Positions 9,219-18,032 of a DNA stretch of 64,000 nt are shown piece by piece. The notes beneath the pieces were generated by a model. The model was not told the DNA's origin and made no database searches. It saw only the letters and a program-made list of their open reading frames with translations. Each line of letters begins with the position of its first letter. The first letter of the stretch is position 1. Origin of the DNA: Agrobacterium tumefaciens (GTDB lineage Bacteria > Pseudomonadota > Alphaproteobacteria > Rhizobiales > Rhizobiaceae); assembly GCF_017726655.1 (NCBI RefSeq), contig NZ_CP072308.1, forward strand, positions 2,678,001-2,742,000, given 5' to 3'. Made by a program: the position numbers and the translations under genes.

Positions 9219-9626
9219 TCAAAATCCCCAGAGCTTGCCTTCTCCCACTTCCACAGAGTTCCCGGAGGGATCGCGGATATAAACCGAATAGCTGTCATTC
9301 GGCCAACGGTGATAGTGCTCGACGGGAATTTTGAGCGTTTCGAAGTGCGCTTTCCATCCGTCTACCTCCGTTTTGTCCCTTGCGTAAAAGCAGAAGTGGC
9401 CTGCACCGGCCGTGCCATGGCGGGGAATGGGGTTGTCGGGATCGGCCTTGCGCGACTTCTCTGGGTCGAAAACCAGCAGTACCTGCTGCCCGCATCTGAA
9501 AAAGACGAAGCTTCCGGGCACCTTGCCGATGATCTCCAGCCCAAAGACATCGCGGTAGAAAGCCTCGGCGGCTTCGAGATCATTCACATAGATCGCGGTT
9601 TCCATGATGGCTGTCGGCGGTCGCAT
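9219..9626 (-). CDS. VOC (glyoxalase/bleomycin-resistance fold) family protein
   Basis: 135 residues with the paired beta-alpha-beta-beta-beta modules of the VOC fold: METAIYVNDLEAAEAFYRDVFGLE at the start, and AGAGHFCFYA plus YSVYIRDPSGNSVEV in the second half, where His and Glu residues typically bind a metal. VOC proteins include glyoxalase I, extradiol dioxygenases and antibiotic-binding proteins; the sequence does not decide between these. The start at 9626 has an ideal AGGAGGAACC ribosome binding site. Confidence 0.82.
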   Translation of the reverse strand: MRPPTAIMETAIYVNDLEAAEAFYRDVFGLEIIGKVPGSFVFFRCGQQVLLVFDPEKSRKADPDNPIPRHGTAGAGHFCFYARDKTEVDGWKAHFETLKIPVEHYHRWPNDSYSVYIRDPSGNSVEVGEGKLWGF

Positions 9627-9679
9627 GGTTCCTCCTATGGTTCAGACGCGGTGACAAATGATGGAAAGGGCCGGCTGCC

Positions 9680-10183
9680 TCACGTCTTGTAGGTCAGCAC
9701 GGTCAGATCGTGCTGGCCGACGCCCCGTTCGAGGATGCTCCAGCCGCAGTTGATGTAATAGTCCTCAAGCCCTGCCTCGCAGCAGAGGTAGGCCGTGTCG
9801 TAACCGAGTTCGGCGGCCCTCTTTGTTGCGGCCTGCATCAGGGCGCGCGCCACGCCTGAGCGGCGGCGGCCTTCTTCCACCCAGAGCGCGGCGACCCAGG
9901 GAAGATATTGCGGGCGTTCCTCGAGATCGGAATGAATGAGAAAGGCGGAGCCGACATAGGCGTCGCCATCATGGGCGACAAAGCCGGTGGGTAGGGCGTG
10001 AGGATTGGTCATCTCTTTGAGGTGCTCGATGACATCGCCCATCTTCAGGCCGCTACCCTGCCACCAGGCCGTCCAGACCCTTTCTGCTATGATGGGTCCA
10101 TGCGACAGGCAGTCGCGATAGTCGGAAATGCTGTACAACGCCGTCTCCCGGCCGGTTTGTCCCAAAAGGGTAAACCGGATCAT
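9680..10183 (-). CDS. GNAT family N-acetyltransferase
   Basis: 167 residues. The acetyl-CoA binding region is visible as PWVAALWVEEGRRRSGVARA, corresponding to motif A (R/Q-x-x-G-x-G/A), followed by LMQAATKRAAELGYDTAYLCCEAGLEDYYINCGW. The N-terminal third (AERVWTAWWQGSG) is less typical. The substrate cannot be told. A GAAGG lies just before the start at 10183. It is one of several small single-domain enzymes in a leftward cluster. Confidence 0.8.
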   Translation of the reverse strand: MIRFTLLGQTGRETALYSISDYRDCLSHGPIIAERVWTAWWQGSGLKMGDVIEHLKEMTNPHALPTGFVAHDGDAYVGSAFLIHSDLEERPQYLPWVAALWVEEGRRRSGVARALMQAATKRAAELGYDTAYLCCEAGLEDYYINCGWSILERGVGQHDLTVLTYKT

Positions 10184-10253
10184 GCCTTCAACTGAGAACG
10201 GCGATTAAAACGGGTGCAGCACCCTTTTGCAACCGTCAACTTGTGGCGGTTGG

Positions 10254-10850
10254 TCAGCGCTTTTTGGCCGTGACATGCAGCCAGTCTGTCGGCAGCTTGT
10301 CGTAACCGCTTCCCTGTCGGGCTTCGATCTCTACGCCCGTCCAGTCATATCGCCCATAAAGCTCCTCCAGCCATGAGCTCGACGGATAATTGTAATAGCG
10401 GCCGAACGTATCGCGCCCTTCAGCCTCCCCGGCCTTGAAGCTCGCGTAAAAGATTCCGCCCGGTTTCAGCGCGGTGTGGATGCGGCCGATGATGCCCGGC
10501 AGGGCAGGGCGGGGCACGTGCAGCAGGCAGGCATTGGCCCAGATGCCATGATAGCGCCCGACCTCATCGAGATCTTCGAACAGCAACGTTCTGACAGGAA
10601 TGCCGAGCCGGGTTTCCGCCGCTTTGGCGATGTCGGGCGTTCCATCGGTCGGGTGCACATCGAAACCGGCTGCCAGCATGTATTCGCTGTCCTGCCCGCC
10701 GCCGCATCCTAGCTCGAGGATGCTGGCGCCCGTTTGCAACTGCGACAGGAATGTCTCCAGATGCTGGCGGTCTGCCACCTGTCCGCGTGTGGTATAGGCG
10801 GTTGCGTTGTCGGTATAGAAAACGATGGTATCGTCGTCCTTGGCAACCAT
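10254..10850 (-). CDS. Class I SAM-dependent methyltransferase
   Basis: 198 residues. Motif I ILELGCGGGQDSEYML, the acidic turn VHPTDGTP and the post-motif GIWANACLLHVPRPALPGII are typical of Rossmann-fold methyltransferases of the UbiE/TehB type. It starts five bases after the stop of the transglutaminase-like gene and is therefore the probable last gene of the ATP-grasp/alpha-E/transglutaminase operon. Whether it works in the same pathway is open. Confidence 0.83.
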   Translation of the reverse strand: MVAKDDDTIVFYTDNATAYTTRGQVADRQHLETFLSQLQTGASILELGCGGGQDSEYMLAAGFDVHPTDGTPDIAKAAETRLGIPVRTLLFEDLDEVGRYHGIWANACLLHVPRPALPGIIGRIHTALKPGGIFYASFKAGEAEGRDTFGRYYNYPSSSWLEELYGRYDWTGVEIEARQGSGYDKLPTDWLHVTAKKR

Positions 10851-10854
10851 GATG

Positions 10855-11676
10855 TCAGCTTTGCGACTGGCTCTGGCTCTGCGATTGTTGCACGGTCACG
10901 GAGACGCTGAGCGTCTCACCGGCCGGGCCAATGCGCATGCCCGATATCGGCGCGCAATCGCGATAGCAAAGGCCGGACGCGATGCGGACATAACGGTCGT
11001 CGGGGCAGATATTGTTGGCGGCGTCGAAGCCGACCCATCCGAGGCCCTGTAGGTGCACCTCGGCCCAGGCGTGGGTGGCGGTCTGTTCCTCAACCTCGTC
11101 CGTCATCAGATAACCGGACACATAGCGCGCTGGCAGGCCCATCTGACGGGCGGCGGAAATGAGAATATGGGCGTGGTCCTGGCAGACGCCCTTGCCGGCT
11201 TCCAGCGCCGCTTCGGCCGTGGTTTCGATATCGGTCGCGCCGGGCACATATTCCACCTTGCCGTGGATGGTCTCCATGAGATTGTGGAGGCGGGCAAGCT
11301 CGCTCTCGCCGGCGCTCACCTTCACCAGTTCGCGCACCAGTTTTCCGGGTTTGGTACGCGGCGTTTCCCGCAGGAAAAGCCATAGCGGCGCGCTGCCGAT
11401 GTGGTAACCGAACACGCCTGCCTTATCCTGTGTGCTGACAGTGCCGGTCGCCACCACCTTCACCCGCTTTTGCGGCCCTTCGGTTTCCACCAGTGCGACG
11501 CGATTGCCGAAATGGTCGTCATAGGTCACTTCCACGGTCGCACCATCGACGGAGACATCCCAGTCCTCCACCGTCTGGCTTGAGCCGGTCTGCGGCGTCA
11601 GGCGCAGCCGCTGCAACGCATAGGGCATCGGCTCGTCATAGACATAGTCCGTCGTATGGGTGATTTTCAGACGCAT
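10855..11676 (-). CDS. Transglutaminase-like cysteine protease family protein
   Basis: 273 residues. An N-terminal bacterial transglutaminase-associated domain (MRLKITHTTDYVYDEPMPYA) precedes the papain-like catalytic domain with Cys165 in GKGVCQDHAH, His202 in ATHAWAEVHL and Asp218 in GWVGFDAANN, a complete triad. Such proteins are encoded with alpha-E and ATP-grasp proteins and are predicted to act in peptide ligation or hydrolysis. The last residues form a Gln-Ser repeat coded by a short AGAGCC-type hexamer repeat, which could expand or contract. It lies 21 bases after the alpha-E gene. Confidence 0.87.
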   Translation of the reverse strand: MRLKITHTTDYVYDEPMPYALQRLRLTPQTGSSQTVEDWDVSVDGATVEVTYDDHFGNRVALVETEGPQKRVKVVATGTVSTQDKAGVFGYHIGSAPLWLFLRETPRTKPGKLVRELVKVSAGESELARLHNLMETIHGKVEYVPGATDIETTAEAALEAGKGVCQDHAHILISAARQMGLPARYVSGYLMTDEVEEQTATHAWAEVHLQGLGWVGFDAANNICPDDRYVRIASGLCYRDCAPISGMRIGPAGETLSVSVTVQQSQSQSQSQS

Positions 11677-11697
11677 CAGCTGTCCCCGTCCACGCGC

Positions 11698-12639
11698 TTA
11701 TTGATAGAAGCGGTAGCCTTCCGTTATTTCCTGTCCCAGTTGCCCGTTGCGGTGCACGAACCTTTCCAGGAACTCATGCAGCCCCTCGTCCATCACCCTG
11801 GCGATGGTGGTCGTGCGCAGGCTGTCGCGAATGCTCTCGGCCGTGTCGTGCGCCTTGTGCCTCTCGCTGTAGTCGTCGGCAATGTAATTGAGGTTGCTGG
11901 CGATCTTTTCGTAACAATAGGCGAGCGAACGCGGCATGCGGCCGTTGAGGATGAGAAAGTCGGCGATATTGGCCGGCTTGTATTCCGCATCATAGACCCA
12001 GCCATAGGAACGGTGGGCCGAGACCGAGCGCAGGATGGATTCCCATTGCGCATTGTCGAGCGACGAGCCCACATGCGCCACGGCCGGCAGCAGCACGTAA
12101 TATTTGACGTCGAGGATGCGCGCCGTGTTGTCCGCCCGCTCGATGAAGGTGCCGATGCGGGAGAAGTTATAGAGATCGTTGCGCAGCATGGAGCCATGGA
12201 AGGCGCCGCGCACCAGACCGGCGCGATGTTTGATCACATCGATGGTCTGCGGCAGCTCTGCGTGGCTGAGCTTGCGGCCGAGGATGTTTTTCAGCTCGAT
12301 CCAGAATTCGTTGGTGGCTTCCCACGTCTCGCGCGTCAGTGCCGTGCGCACCATGCGCGCGTTGTTGCGGCCCGCTTCGATGCAGGACATGACGCTCGAC
12401 GGGTTGGCCTTGTCCCGCAAGAGGTAATCGATCGCATTGGCCGTCGTCACCTTCTCATGTGTTTCGAGAAAAGCTTCGTGAACGCCCGCGCTCTGCAACA
12501 CGCCGTCCCAGTCCTCGTCGCCGCTGCCCGAGCGCGTCAGGGAAACGCGCAGGCCCGCATCGATCAGCCGGGCGATGTTTTCAGCGCGCTCGATATACCG
12601 GAACATCCAGTAGAGCCCGTTTGCCGTTCTGCCCAGCAT
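11698..12639 (-). CDS. Alpha-E domain protein (DUF403)
   Basis: 313 residues, almost entirely helical, beginning MLGRTANGLYWMFRYIERAENIARLID, the hallmark start of the alpha-E family. These proteins occur nearly always with a circularly permuted ATP-grasp enzyme and a transglutaminase, as here; the function is unknown but a role in a peptide-forming system has been predicted from gene neighbourhoods. It starts three bases after the ATP-grasp stop, which indicates one transcript. Confidence 0.88.
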   Translation of the reverse strand: MLGRTANGLYWMFRYIERAENIARLIDAGLRVSLTRSGSGDEDWDGVLQSAGVHEAFLETHEKVTTANAIDYLLRDKANPSSVMSCIEAGRNNARMVRTALTRETWEATNEFWIELKNILGRKLSHAELPQTIDVIKHRAGLVRGAFHGSMLRNDLYNFSRIGTFIERADNTARILDVKYYVLLPAVAHVGSSLDNAQWESILRSVSAHRSYGWVYDAEYKPANIADFLILNGRMPRSLAYCYEKIASNLNYIADDYSERHKAHDTAESIRDSLRTTTIARVMDEGLHEFLERFVHRNGQLGQEITEGYRFYQ

Positions 12640-12642
12640 GGC

Positions 12643-14076
12643 TTAGTCCTCCAGTACCCACGTATCCTTGGTGCCGCCGCCCTGGCTGGAATTGACCACC
12701 AGCGAACCCTTCTTGAGGGCAACGCGGGTCAGGCCGCCGGGGATGATCTGCACCTTGTCCGAAACAAGCACGTAGGGGCGCAGGTCGACATGGCGCGGCG
12801 CAATGCCGTTTTTCACCATGATCGGCACGGTGGAGAGCGACAGCGTCGGCTGCGCAATGTAATTCGAAGGGCGAGCCCGCAGCTTGTCGGCAAACAGCGC
12901 GCGCTCGCGTTTGGTCGCGGTCGGGCCGACCAGCATGCCGTAACCGCCTGAACCGTGGACCTCCTTGACGACGAGTTCGGCGAGGTTGTCGAGAACGTAT
13001 TTCAGGCTGTCGGGCTCGGAACAGCGCCAAGTTGGCACGTTTTCCAGGAGCGGCTTGCGGCCGGTATAAAATTCGACGATCTCGGGCATGTAGGAATAGA
13101 TCGCCTTGTCGTCGGAAATGCCGGTGCCGGGGGCATTGGCGATGGTGATGTTGCCGGCGCGATAGACATCCATGATGCCGGGAACGCCAAGCGCCGAATC
13201 CGGCCGGAACGTCAACGGGTCGAGGAAGTCGTCGTCGACGCGGCGGTAGAGAACGTCGATCGCCTCATAACCGCGTGTCGTTCGCATCTTGACCTTGCCG
13301 TCCATGACACGCAGGTCGGAACCTTCCACCAGCTCCACACCCATCATGTCGGCGAGGAACGAGTGCTCGTAGTAGGCGGAATTGTAGATGCCGGGGGTCA
13401 GTACCGCGACGCGTGGTCTGCCGGTGCAGCCGGGCGGGGCCAGTGAAGCAAGCGACTGGCGCAGCAGATAGGGATAATCCTCCACCCGCCGCACGCGGTT
13501 TTCGTGGAAGAGCTCCGGGAACATCTGCATCATCGTTTCGCGGTTTTCCAGCATGTAGCTGACACCTGACGGCGTGCGGGCATTGTCTTCCAGAACATAA
13601 AACTGGTCTTCGCCGGTACGGACGATATCGGTGCCAACGATATGGGTGTAGACGCCGCCGGGCGGCGTGAAACCGATCATTTCGGGCAGGAAGGCTTCGT
13701 TCTTCTCGATGATCTCCCGGGGAATGCGACCGGCGCGGATGATTTCCTGCTTGTGGTAGATATCATCGAGGAAAGCATTGAGGGCGAGAACCCGCTGTTC
13801 GATGCCCTGGGCCAGTTTGCGCCACTCACGGCCGGAGATGATGCGTGGAATGATATCGAAGGGTATCAGTTTTTCTGAACTGTCGGCGTGGCCATAGACC
13901 GCGAAAGTAATACCGGTTTTTCGGAAGATGTTTTCAGCGTCTTTTGACTTCTGGATCAGGTGCGCCCTGTCCTGCCGGCTGTACCATTCGTTGTAGTTTT
14001 CATATGGGCTTCGCGGCGTGTCGTCCGCATTTATCATTTCGTCAAATGCCAACTTCGATGTCCCCTTTTTTGCCAT
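12643..14076 (-). CDS. Circularly permuted ATP-grasp type 2 protein (DUF404/DUF407)
   Basis: 477 residues. Diagnostic stretches include FYVLEDNARTPSGVSYMLENR, VYRAGNITIANAPGTGISDDKA and KEVHGSGGYGMLVGP, in the order seen in circularly permuted ATP-grasp proteins. ATP-grasp enzymes activate a carboxylate as acyl phosphate and join it to an amine, so this is the likely ligase of the operon. Two starts are possible, at 14103 and 14076; I chose 14076 because the extra residues look non-coding, though neither has a strong ribosome binding site. Confidence 0.88.
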   Translation of the reverse strand: MAKKGTSKLAFDEMINADDTPRSPYENYNEWYSRQDRAHLIQKSKDAENIFRKTGITFAVYGHADSSEKLIPFDIIPRIISGREWRKLAQGIEQRVLALNAFLDDIYHKQEIIRAGRIPREIIEKNEAFLPEMIGFTPPGGVYTHIVGTDIVRTGEDQFYVLEDNARTPSGVSYMLENRETMMQMFPELFHENRVRRVEDYPYLLRQSLASLAPPGCTGRPRVAVLTPGIYNSAYYEHSFLADMMGVELVEGSDLRVMDGKVKMRTTRGYEAIDVLYRRVDDDFLDPLTFRPDSALGVPGIMDVYRAGNITIANAPGTGISDDKAIYSYMPEIVEFYTGRKPLLENVPTWRCSEPDSLKYVLDNLAELVVKEVHGSGGYGMLVGPTATKRERALFADKLRARPSNYIAQPTLSLSTVPIMVKNGIAPRHVDLRPYVLVSDKVQIIPGGLTRVALKKGSLVVNSSQGGGTKDTWVLED

Positions 14077-14489
14077 ATGAATACAACGGGAAATGCAATG
14101 CAAGAACTATGCGGGGCTGCCCTAGAAGATTTTTCGTCACTCTAGAGTTTTAAAAAAGAAGCGTTTTTTTAGCTTCAGCCTATAAATGCGGCATAGACAA
14201 ATTCGTTGCGTGAAAGGAAGCGGCGATCGCGGTGACAAAGCTGTGTGTGCCGTGTGCGAATGCATAAAATTTGGTCGGTCGCTTTTGTCTGATTCATCTC
14301 GAAGGTCGCATCAGAAAATCTGAAAGATGCGATGACTAAAACACCTTTGACCTTTTGCCGCGTTGCTTATACCGCCATGATGAACCACGGCTCGATCATT
14401 CGCCGGCCTGCATAATCGAAAATTCTTGTACGCCGCCTGTCCCGCACCACTTCCGGTTATGGCCACGACGCGGCTGAGGGGGAGTTACC
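14077..14489. other. Divergent promoter region, ATP-grasp operon / EamA gene
   Basis: About 410 bases with no gene. It must contain promoters for both directions. An inverted repeat TCGCATC (14306-14312) / GATGCGA (14326-14332) with an inner CAGA-AAA-TCTG lies 160 bases before the EamA gene and could be an operator. The stretch 14150-14220 is comparatively AT-rich. Confidence 0.5.
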
Positions 14490-15386
14490 ATGTCGCTCGA
14501 CCGTCTGGCCCCGGCCATCTTCGTCTTTCTCTGGTCGACCGGTTGGGTCACCGCGAAATATGCCGTCTATTATACCGGGCCACTGACCTTCCTCTGTCTG
14601 CGGTATCTGCTTGCCGGGCTGCTGCTGTGGTTCATCTGCTGGGTCTCTTCCATTCCATGGCCGCGGACATGGACGGAGGTCTTTCGGGCAATCCTGTCCG
14701 GTGTCTTCCTGCACGGCCTTTACCTTGGAATGATCTGGTGGGCGATTGGCCAGGGTGTTCCGGCGGCGATCGGCGGGATCATTGCCGGGCTGCAGCCGTT
14801 GATGACGGCAGTCGCCGCCCGCTTCATGATCGCCGAAAAAATCTCGCCGCTGCAACGCGCGGGCCTGGTCATCGGCTTTGCCGGCATTACCATAGCGGTC
14901 CTGCCAAAGGTCATGGCGGGTGGTTCGACGGGCCTGTCTGTGCCGCTCTACGCCGTGGCGGTCAATGTGCTGGGCATGACTTCGGTCACATTCGCAACGC
15001 TCTATCAGAAGAAATATGTCCAGGGCGGAAACATCATGGCGATTGCTACGCTGCAATATGTCGGGGCGCTGCTGGTGACGGTGCCGTTTGCCCTGCTTTT
15101 GGAGGATGGCCACATAGACTGGAGCTTTGGTCTTGCCGCGACGCTTGCCTGGTCGGTGGGTGCCATATCCATCGGTGCGGTTGCGCTGCTTCTTTATTTG
15201 ATACGGCGTGGGCAGGTCTCGCGCGCCGCCTCGCTGATCTATCTCGTACCACCGCTTGCGGCGGTGGAAGCAGCCCTTCTGTTTGGAGAAACCCTGACAC
15301 CGGCCATGATCGCCGGCACGGTCCTTGCGGTCACCGGGGTCTACCTGACCAACCGCAAACCGTCGGGGACGGTTGCAGCGCGTTAA
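14490..15386 (+). CDS. EamA (DMT superfamily) transporter
   Basis: 298 residues with about ten hydrophobic segments in two EamA repeats, each beginning with a pattern such as FVFLWSTGWVTAKYAVYYTGP and AVNVLGMTSVTFATLYQKKY. DMT proteins are small-molecule exporters, often of amino acids or metabolites; the substrate is unknown. GGGGGAG precedes the ATG by about six bases. A second EamA gene lies at 16873, not obviously co-transcribed. Confidence 0.85.
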   Translation: MSLDRLAPAIFVFLWSTGWVTAKYAVYYTGPLTFLCLRYLLAGLLLWFICWVSSIPWPRTWTEVFRAILSGVFLHGLYLGMIWWAIGQGVPAAIGGIIAGLQPLMTAVAARFMIAEKISPLQRAGLVIGFAGITIAVLPKVMAGGSTGLSVPLYAVAVNVLGMTSVTFATLYQKKYVQGGNIMAIATLQYVGALLVTVPFALLLEDGHIDWSFGLAATLAWSVGAISIGAVALLLYLIRRGQVSRAASLIYLVPPLAAVEAALLFGETLTPAMIAGTVLAVTGVYLTNRKPSGTVAAR

Positions 15387-15464
15387 TTCCCACAACCTCA
15401 TATTAGAGGTTTGTTAACCATAAAATTATACCTCTCGTTAATCACATGATTTGCCGGGGGTTAC

Positions 15465-16082
15465 ATGTCTATTTCACGTCGTGGTGTTCTGTTCGGATTA
15501 CCGCTGTTTCTGGCTGGTTGCGCGCATACCGGGATGGGTGAGCAAAGGCTTAATTATGCGGCGAAGCCGGAAGAGAAATTTCCGCTGCCCGCCATGCACC
15601 TCGACAAGGTCAAGCCGGAGCTGCGCCGTCAGGAAGTGGCGTACGAGACGCACCACCCGGCTGGCACCGTCGTGGTCGACACACCGGCGCGTCGGCTTTA
15701 TTACGTTCTGGGTGACGGGCGCGCCATGCGCTATGGCGTCGGCGTTGGCCGACAGGGTCTCGCGCTCAAGGGTGATGCCTATATCGGCCGCAAGGCGGAA
15801 TGGCCGTCCTGGACGCCGACTGCCAACATGATGCGCCGCGATCCACGCAATCTCAAATTCGCAGCCGGCATGCCCGGTGGCCCGAACAATCCGCTCGGTG
15901 CGCGTGCGCTTTATCTTTATCGCGGCGGCAACGACACCATGTTCCGCCTGCATGGCACCAACCAGCCGCAGTCCATCGGCCATGCCATGTCGAGCGGCTG
16001 CATCCGCATGCTGAACCATGATATCATCGACCTCTATAGCCGCGTGCCCGTGGGCTCGAAGGTGGTTGTGCTGCAGGCCTGA
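15465..16082 (+). CDS. L,D-transpeptidase (YkuD family) lipoprotein
   Basis: 205 residues. The N-terminus (SRRGVLFGLPLFLAGCAH) has a twin Arg, a hydrophobic core and a lipobox LAGC, so it is a lipoprotein. The catalytic YkuD domain shows LHGTN and the signature SSGCIRM with nucleophile Cys179. These enzymes form 3-3 cross-links in peptidoglycan or attach proteins to it; Rhizobiales growing by polar elongation carry many copies. It starts 78 bases after the EamA gene. Confidence 0.88.
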   Translation: MSISRRGVLFGLPLFLAGCAHTGMGEQRLNYAAKPEEKFPLPAMHLDKVKPELRRQEVAYETHHPAGTVVVDTPARRLYYVLGDGRAMRYGVGVGRQGLALKGDAYIGRKAEWPSWTPTANMMRRDPRNLKFAAGMPGGPNNPLGARALYLYRGGNDTMFRLHGTNQPQSIGHAMSSGCIRMLNHDIIDLYSRVPVGSKVVVLQA

Positions 16083-16133
16083 TCAGGGGCGGATTTTCCG
16101 CCCTCGCGATCAGAAAAAATGTCTGAAGCTCTG

Positions 16134-16192
16134 AGTTGATTTTTCGGACTGCAAGTAAGTTTTCTACGGTCAAATCAACTATTTGTAGAAAA
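16134..16192. promoter_or_regulatory. Two interlocking inverted repeats upstream of doxX-like gene
   Basis: AGTTGATT (16134-16141) pairs with AATCAACT (16173-16180), and TTTTCTAC (16160-16167) pairs with GTAGAAAA (16185-16192). The two dyads overlap so that only one stem could form at a time. The region is AT-rich and lies 130-190 bases before the DoxX gene. Operator or leader function is inferred. Confidence 0.35.
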
Positions 16193-16321
16193 TCGGGGTT
16201 TGCGTATTTTAGGTAATTCTGCAATATCGGAAACGTGATTTCCGCTATGCCGGAGGTGTATCCATAAACGTGCCATCGCGCCGTCGACGGCGCTTCACCA
16301 CTTCAACGGGGACACATTAAA

Positions 16322-16711
16322 ATGGCAATGTTCGACTCTCTCTCGCGTTATCGCCCGCAGGCGCTCGGCGCGCTGCGCATCATGACAGCGCTGCTTTTCA
16401 TTTCGCACGGAACGCAGAAGCTGTTCGGTTTTCCGGCATCGCAGATGGAGGGCTCTCTGCCGACCATGCTGCTGGTGGCGGCGCTTCTGGAATTCGTCGG
16501 CGGAATTCTGGTGCTGATCGGCCTTTTCACGCGTCCGGTCGCCTTCATCCTGTCCGGCCAGATGGCGGTCGCCTATTTCATCGCACATGGGCCGAAGAGC
16601 TTCTTCCCAGCGCTCAACGGCGGCGATGCGGCTATCCTGTTCTGCTTCATCTTCCTTTATCTTTTTGCGGCCGGTCCGGGCGCTTTCTCCGTGGATGAAC
16701 GCCGGGCCTGA
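16322..16711 (+). CDS. DoxX family membrane protein
   Basis: 129 residues with four hydrophobic segments. The DoxX hallmark RIMTALLFISHGTQKLFGFP is near the N-terminus, followed by GGILVLIGLFTRPVAFILSGQMA. DoxX-like proteins are inner-membrane proteins linked to thiol/redox balance in some bacteria, but the activity of this group is not settled. A strong terminator follows directly, so it is probably a single-gene transcript. Confidence 0.87.
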   Translation: MAMFDSLSRYRPQALGALRIMTALLFISHGTQKLFGFPASQMEGSLPTMLLVAALLEFVGGILVLIGLFTRPVAFILSGQMAVAYFIAHGPKSFFPALNGGDAAILFCFIFLYLFAAGPGAFSVDERRA

Positions 16712-16742
16712 TCGCCGACTGTCATCACCGATCTTTATTGAG

Positions 16743-16782
16743 GCCCCGCATGGCTGGAACCATGCGGGGCCTCGTGTTTTTA
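16743..16782 (+). terminator. Rho-independent terminator after doxX-like gene
   Basis: GCCCCGCATGG and CCATGCGGGGC form a perfect 11-base-pair stem with a 6-base loop, and CTCGTGTTTTT follows. It is 32 bases after the stop codon. Confidence 0.85.
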
Positions 16783-16872
16783 AGTGGCAGAAACTTCGGT
16801 CGCCGCCGAAGCATTGATGCTTGTTTTCGGGTTAGGAACGGTTCCTCCTAAATGCAGTTGGAAAATTGATCC

Positions 16873-17781
16873 GTGACCTCCCAGAACACCATCGCCCGTG
16901 AATTGCTGTTTCTCGCCCTGCTGTCCACGCTGTGGGCCGCTTCCTACACCTTCATCAAGATCGGGGTGGAGACCATCCCGCCCATCACCTTCATCGCATC
17001 GCGCACGCTGATTGCCGGTCTGCTGCTTCTCGCGGTCATCCGGCTGCGCGGGCTGCGCTTGCCCACGGATGTTGCGACGTGGCGGCTGTTCTTCATCCAG
17101 GCCTGTGTCAACAGCGTGCTGCCCTTCACGCTGATCGCCTGGGCGGAACAGAGCATCGATGCCGGGCTTGCCGTCATTCTCAATGCCACGACGCCGATCT
17201 TCACCTTCCTTCTCACCGCGCTGGTCATCCGGCATGAGGCGGTGAGCGGGCGCAAGCTGTTCGGCACCATTGCCGGCATGACGGGCGTGTGCCTCATCAT
17301 CGGCATGGAAGCGCTTGATGGAGCGGGCGACGCGCTATGGAGCCAGTTCGCCGTGCTGACCGCAGCGTTTTCCTATGCCTGCGCGGCCATTTTCAGTAAA
17401 AATTTCAAAGGGCTCGATCCGATCATGCCGGCAGCCGGCTCGCTGATCTCCGGTGCGGTTCTGCTGTTTCCCGTCAGCCTGATCGTTGACCGACCCTGGA
17501 CCTTGTCGCCTTCGGCGGAATCATTGACGGCACTTGCGTGCCTCAGCGTCTTTTCCACCGCGCTCGCCTTCATGATCTATTTCCGGCTGATGCAGACGCT
17601 GGGCTCGGTGGGCACGACCTCGCAGGCTTATCTCAGGGTGCCGGTCGGTGTTGCCATCGGCATGGTGTTTCTGGGGGAAGTGCCGACATCAGCCATGTGG
17701 GTGGGGCTGGTCTGCGTGATCGCAGGCGTGCTGGCCATGACCTTGCCGTCAAGACGTCGGCCGGTTGCCGAGGGCGGTTGA
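16873..17781 (+). CDS. EamA (DMT superfamily) transporter
   Basis: 302 residues with ten predicted membrane segments in two EamA halves (LFLALLSTLWAASYTFIKIG and SQFAVLTAAFSYACAAIFSK). The loop SQAYLRVPVGVAIGMVFLGE late in the second half is typical. A metabolite exporter of unknown substrate. The GTG start at 16873 is the first good start; its ribosome binding site is weak. It is distinct in sequence from the EamA gene at 14490. Confidence 0.85.
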   Translation: MTSQNTIARELLFLALLSTLWAASYTFIKIGVETIPPITFIASRTLIAGLLLLAVIRLRGLRLPTDVATWRLFFIQACVNSVLPFTLIAWAEQSIDAGLAVILNATTPIFTFLLTALVIRHEAVSGRKLFGTIAGMTGVCLIIGMEALDGAGDALWSQFAVLTAAFSYACAAIFSKNFKGLDPIMPAAGSLISGAVLLFPVSLIVDRPWTLSPSAESLTALACLSVFSTALAFMIYFRLMQTLGSVGTTSQAYLRVPVGVAIGMVFLGEVPTSAMWVGLVCVIAGVLAMTLPSRRRPVAEGG

Positions 17782-17793
17782 AGACAAAGAAAA

Positions 17794-17826
17794 CCCCGCA
17801 AAGCCTGGACTTGCGGGGTGAAATTT
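17794..17826 (-). terminator. Hairpin between EamA gene and RIME repeat
   Basis: ACCCCGCAA and TTGCGGGGT form a stem around a 9-base loop. Read on the minus strand it is followed by TTTTC, on the plus strand only by AAATTT, so it could end transcripts from either side of this convergent pair. Confidence 0.45.
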
Positions 17827-17880
17827 AAAAGCGCCTGGGTGCACGACAACCGCATATAGACCGAGCGGGAGCCGCTTGTT

Positions 17881-18000
17881 TCTTCTCCCCGAGGGGGAGA
17901 AGTCCGCGGCAGCGGGATGAGGGGGCGAGGCTAGCAGTATATGGAGAGCTGGCCCCTCATCCGACCCTTCGGACCACCTTCTCCCCGGCGGGGAGAAGAA
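17881..18000. repeat. RIME-type intergenic repeat, copy 1
   Basis: Left arm TTCTTCTCCCC...GGGGGAGAAG and right arm CTTCTCCCCGGCGGGGAGAAG flank GGATGAGGGGGC and CCCCTCATCCGACCCTTC stretches. This is the mosaic of two large palindromes described for rhizobial RIME elements. It lies between convergent genes. Confidence 0.8.
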
Positions 18001-18032
18001 AGGCGCGGCAGCGCCGAGCGCCTCATAGCAAC

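Noticed and set aside
16087..16103. GGGCGGA/TCCGCCC hairpin after the L,D-transpeptidase gene as terminator
   Set aside because: No T tract follows on the plus strand; could only be a weak structure.
17881..18000. Possible CRISPR or mobile element from repeated arms
   Set aside because: The repeats are not regularly spaced and have no spacers, cas genes or transposase; they match RIME-type mosaic elements.
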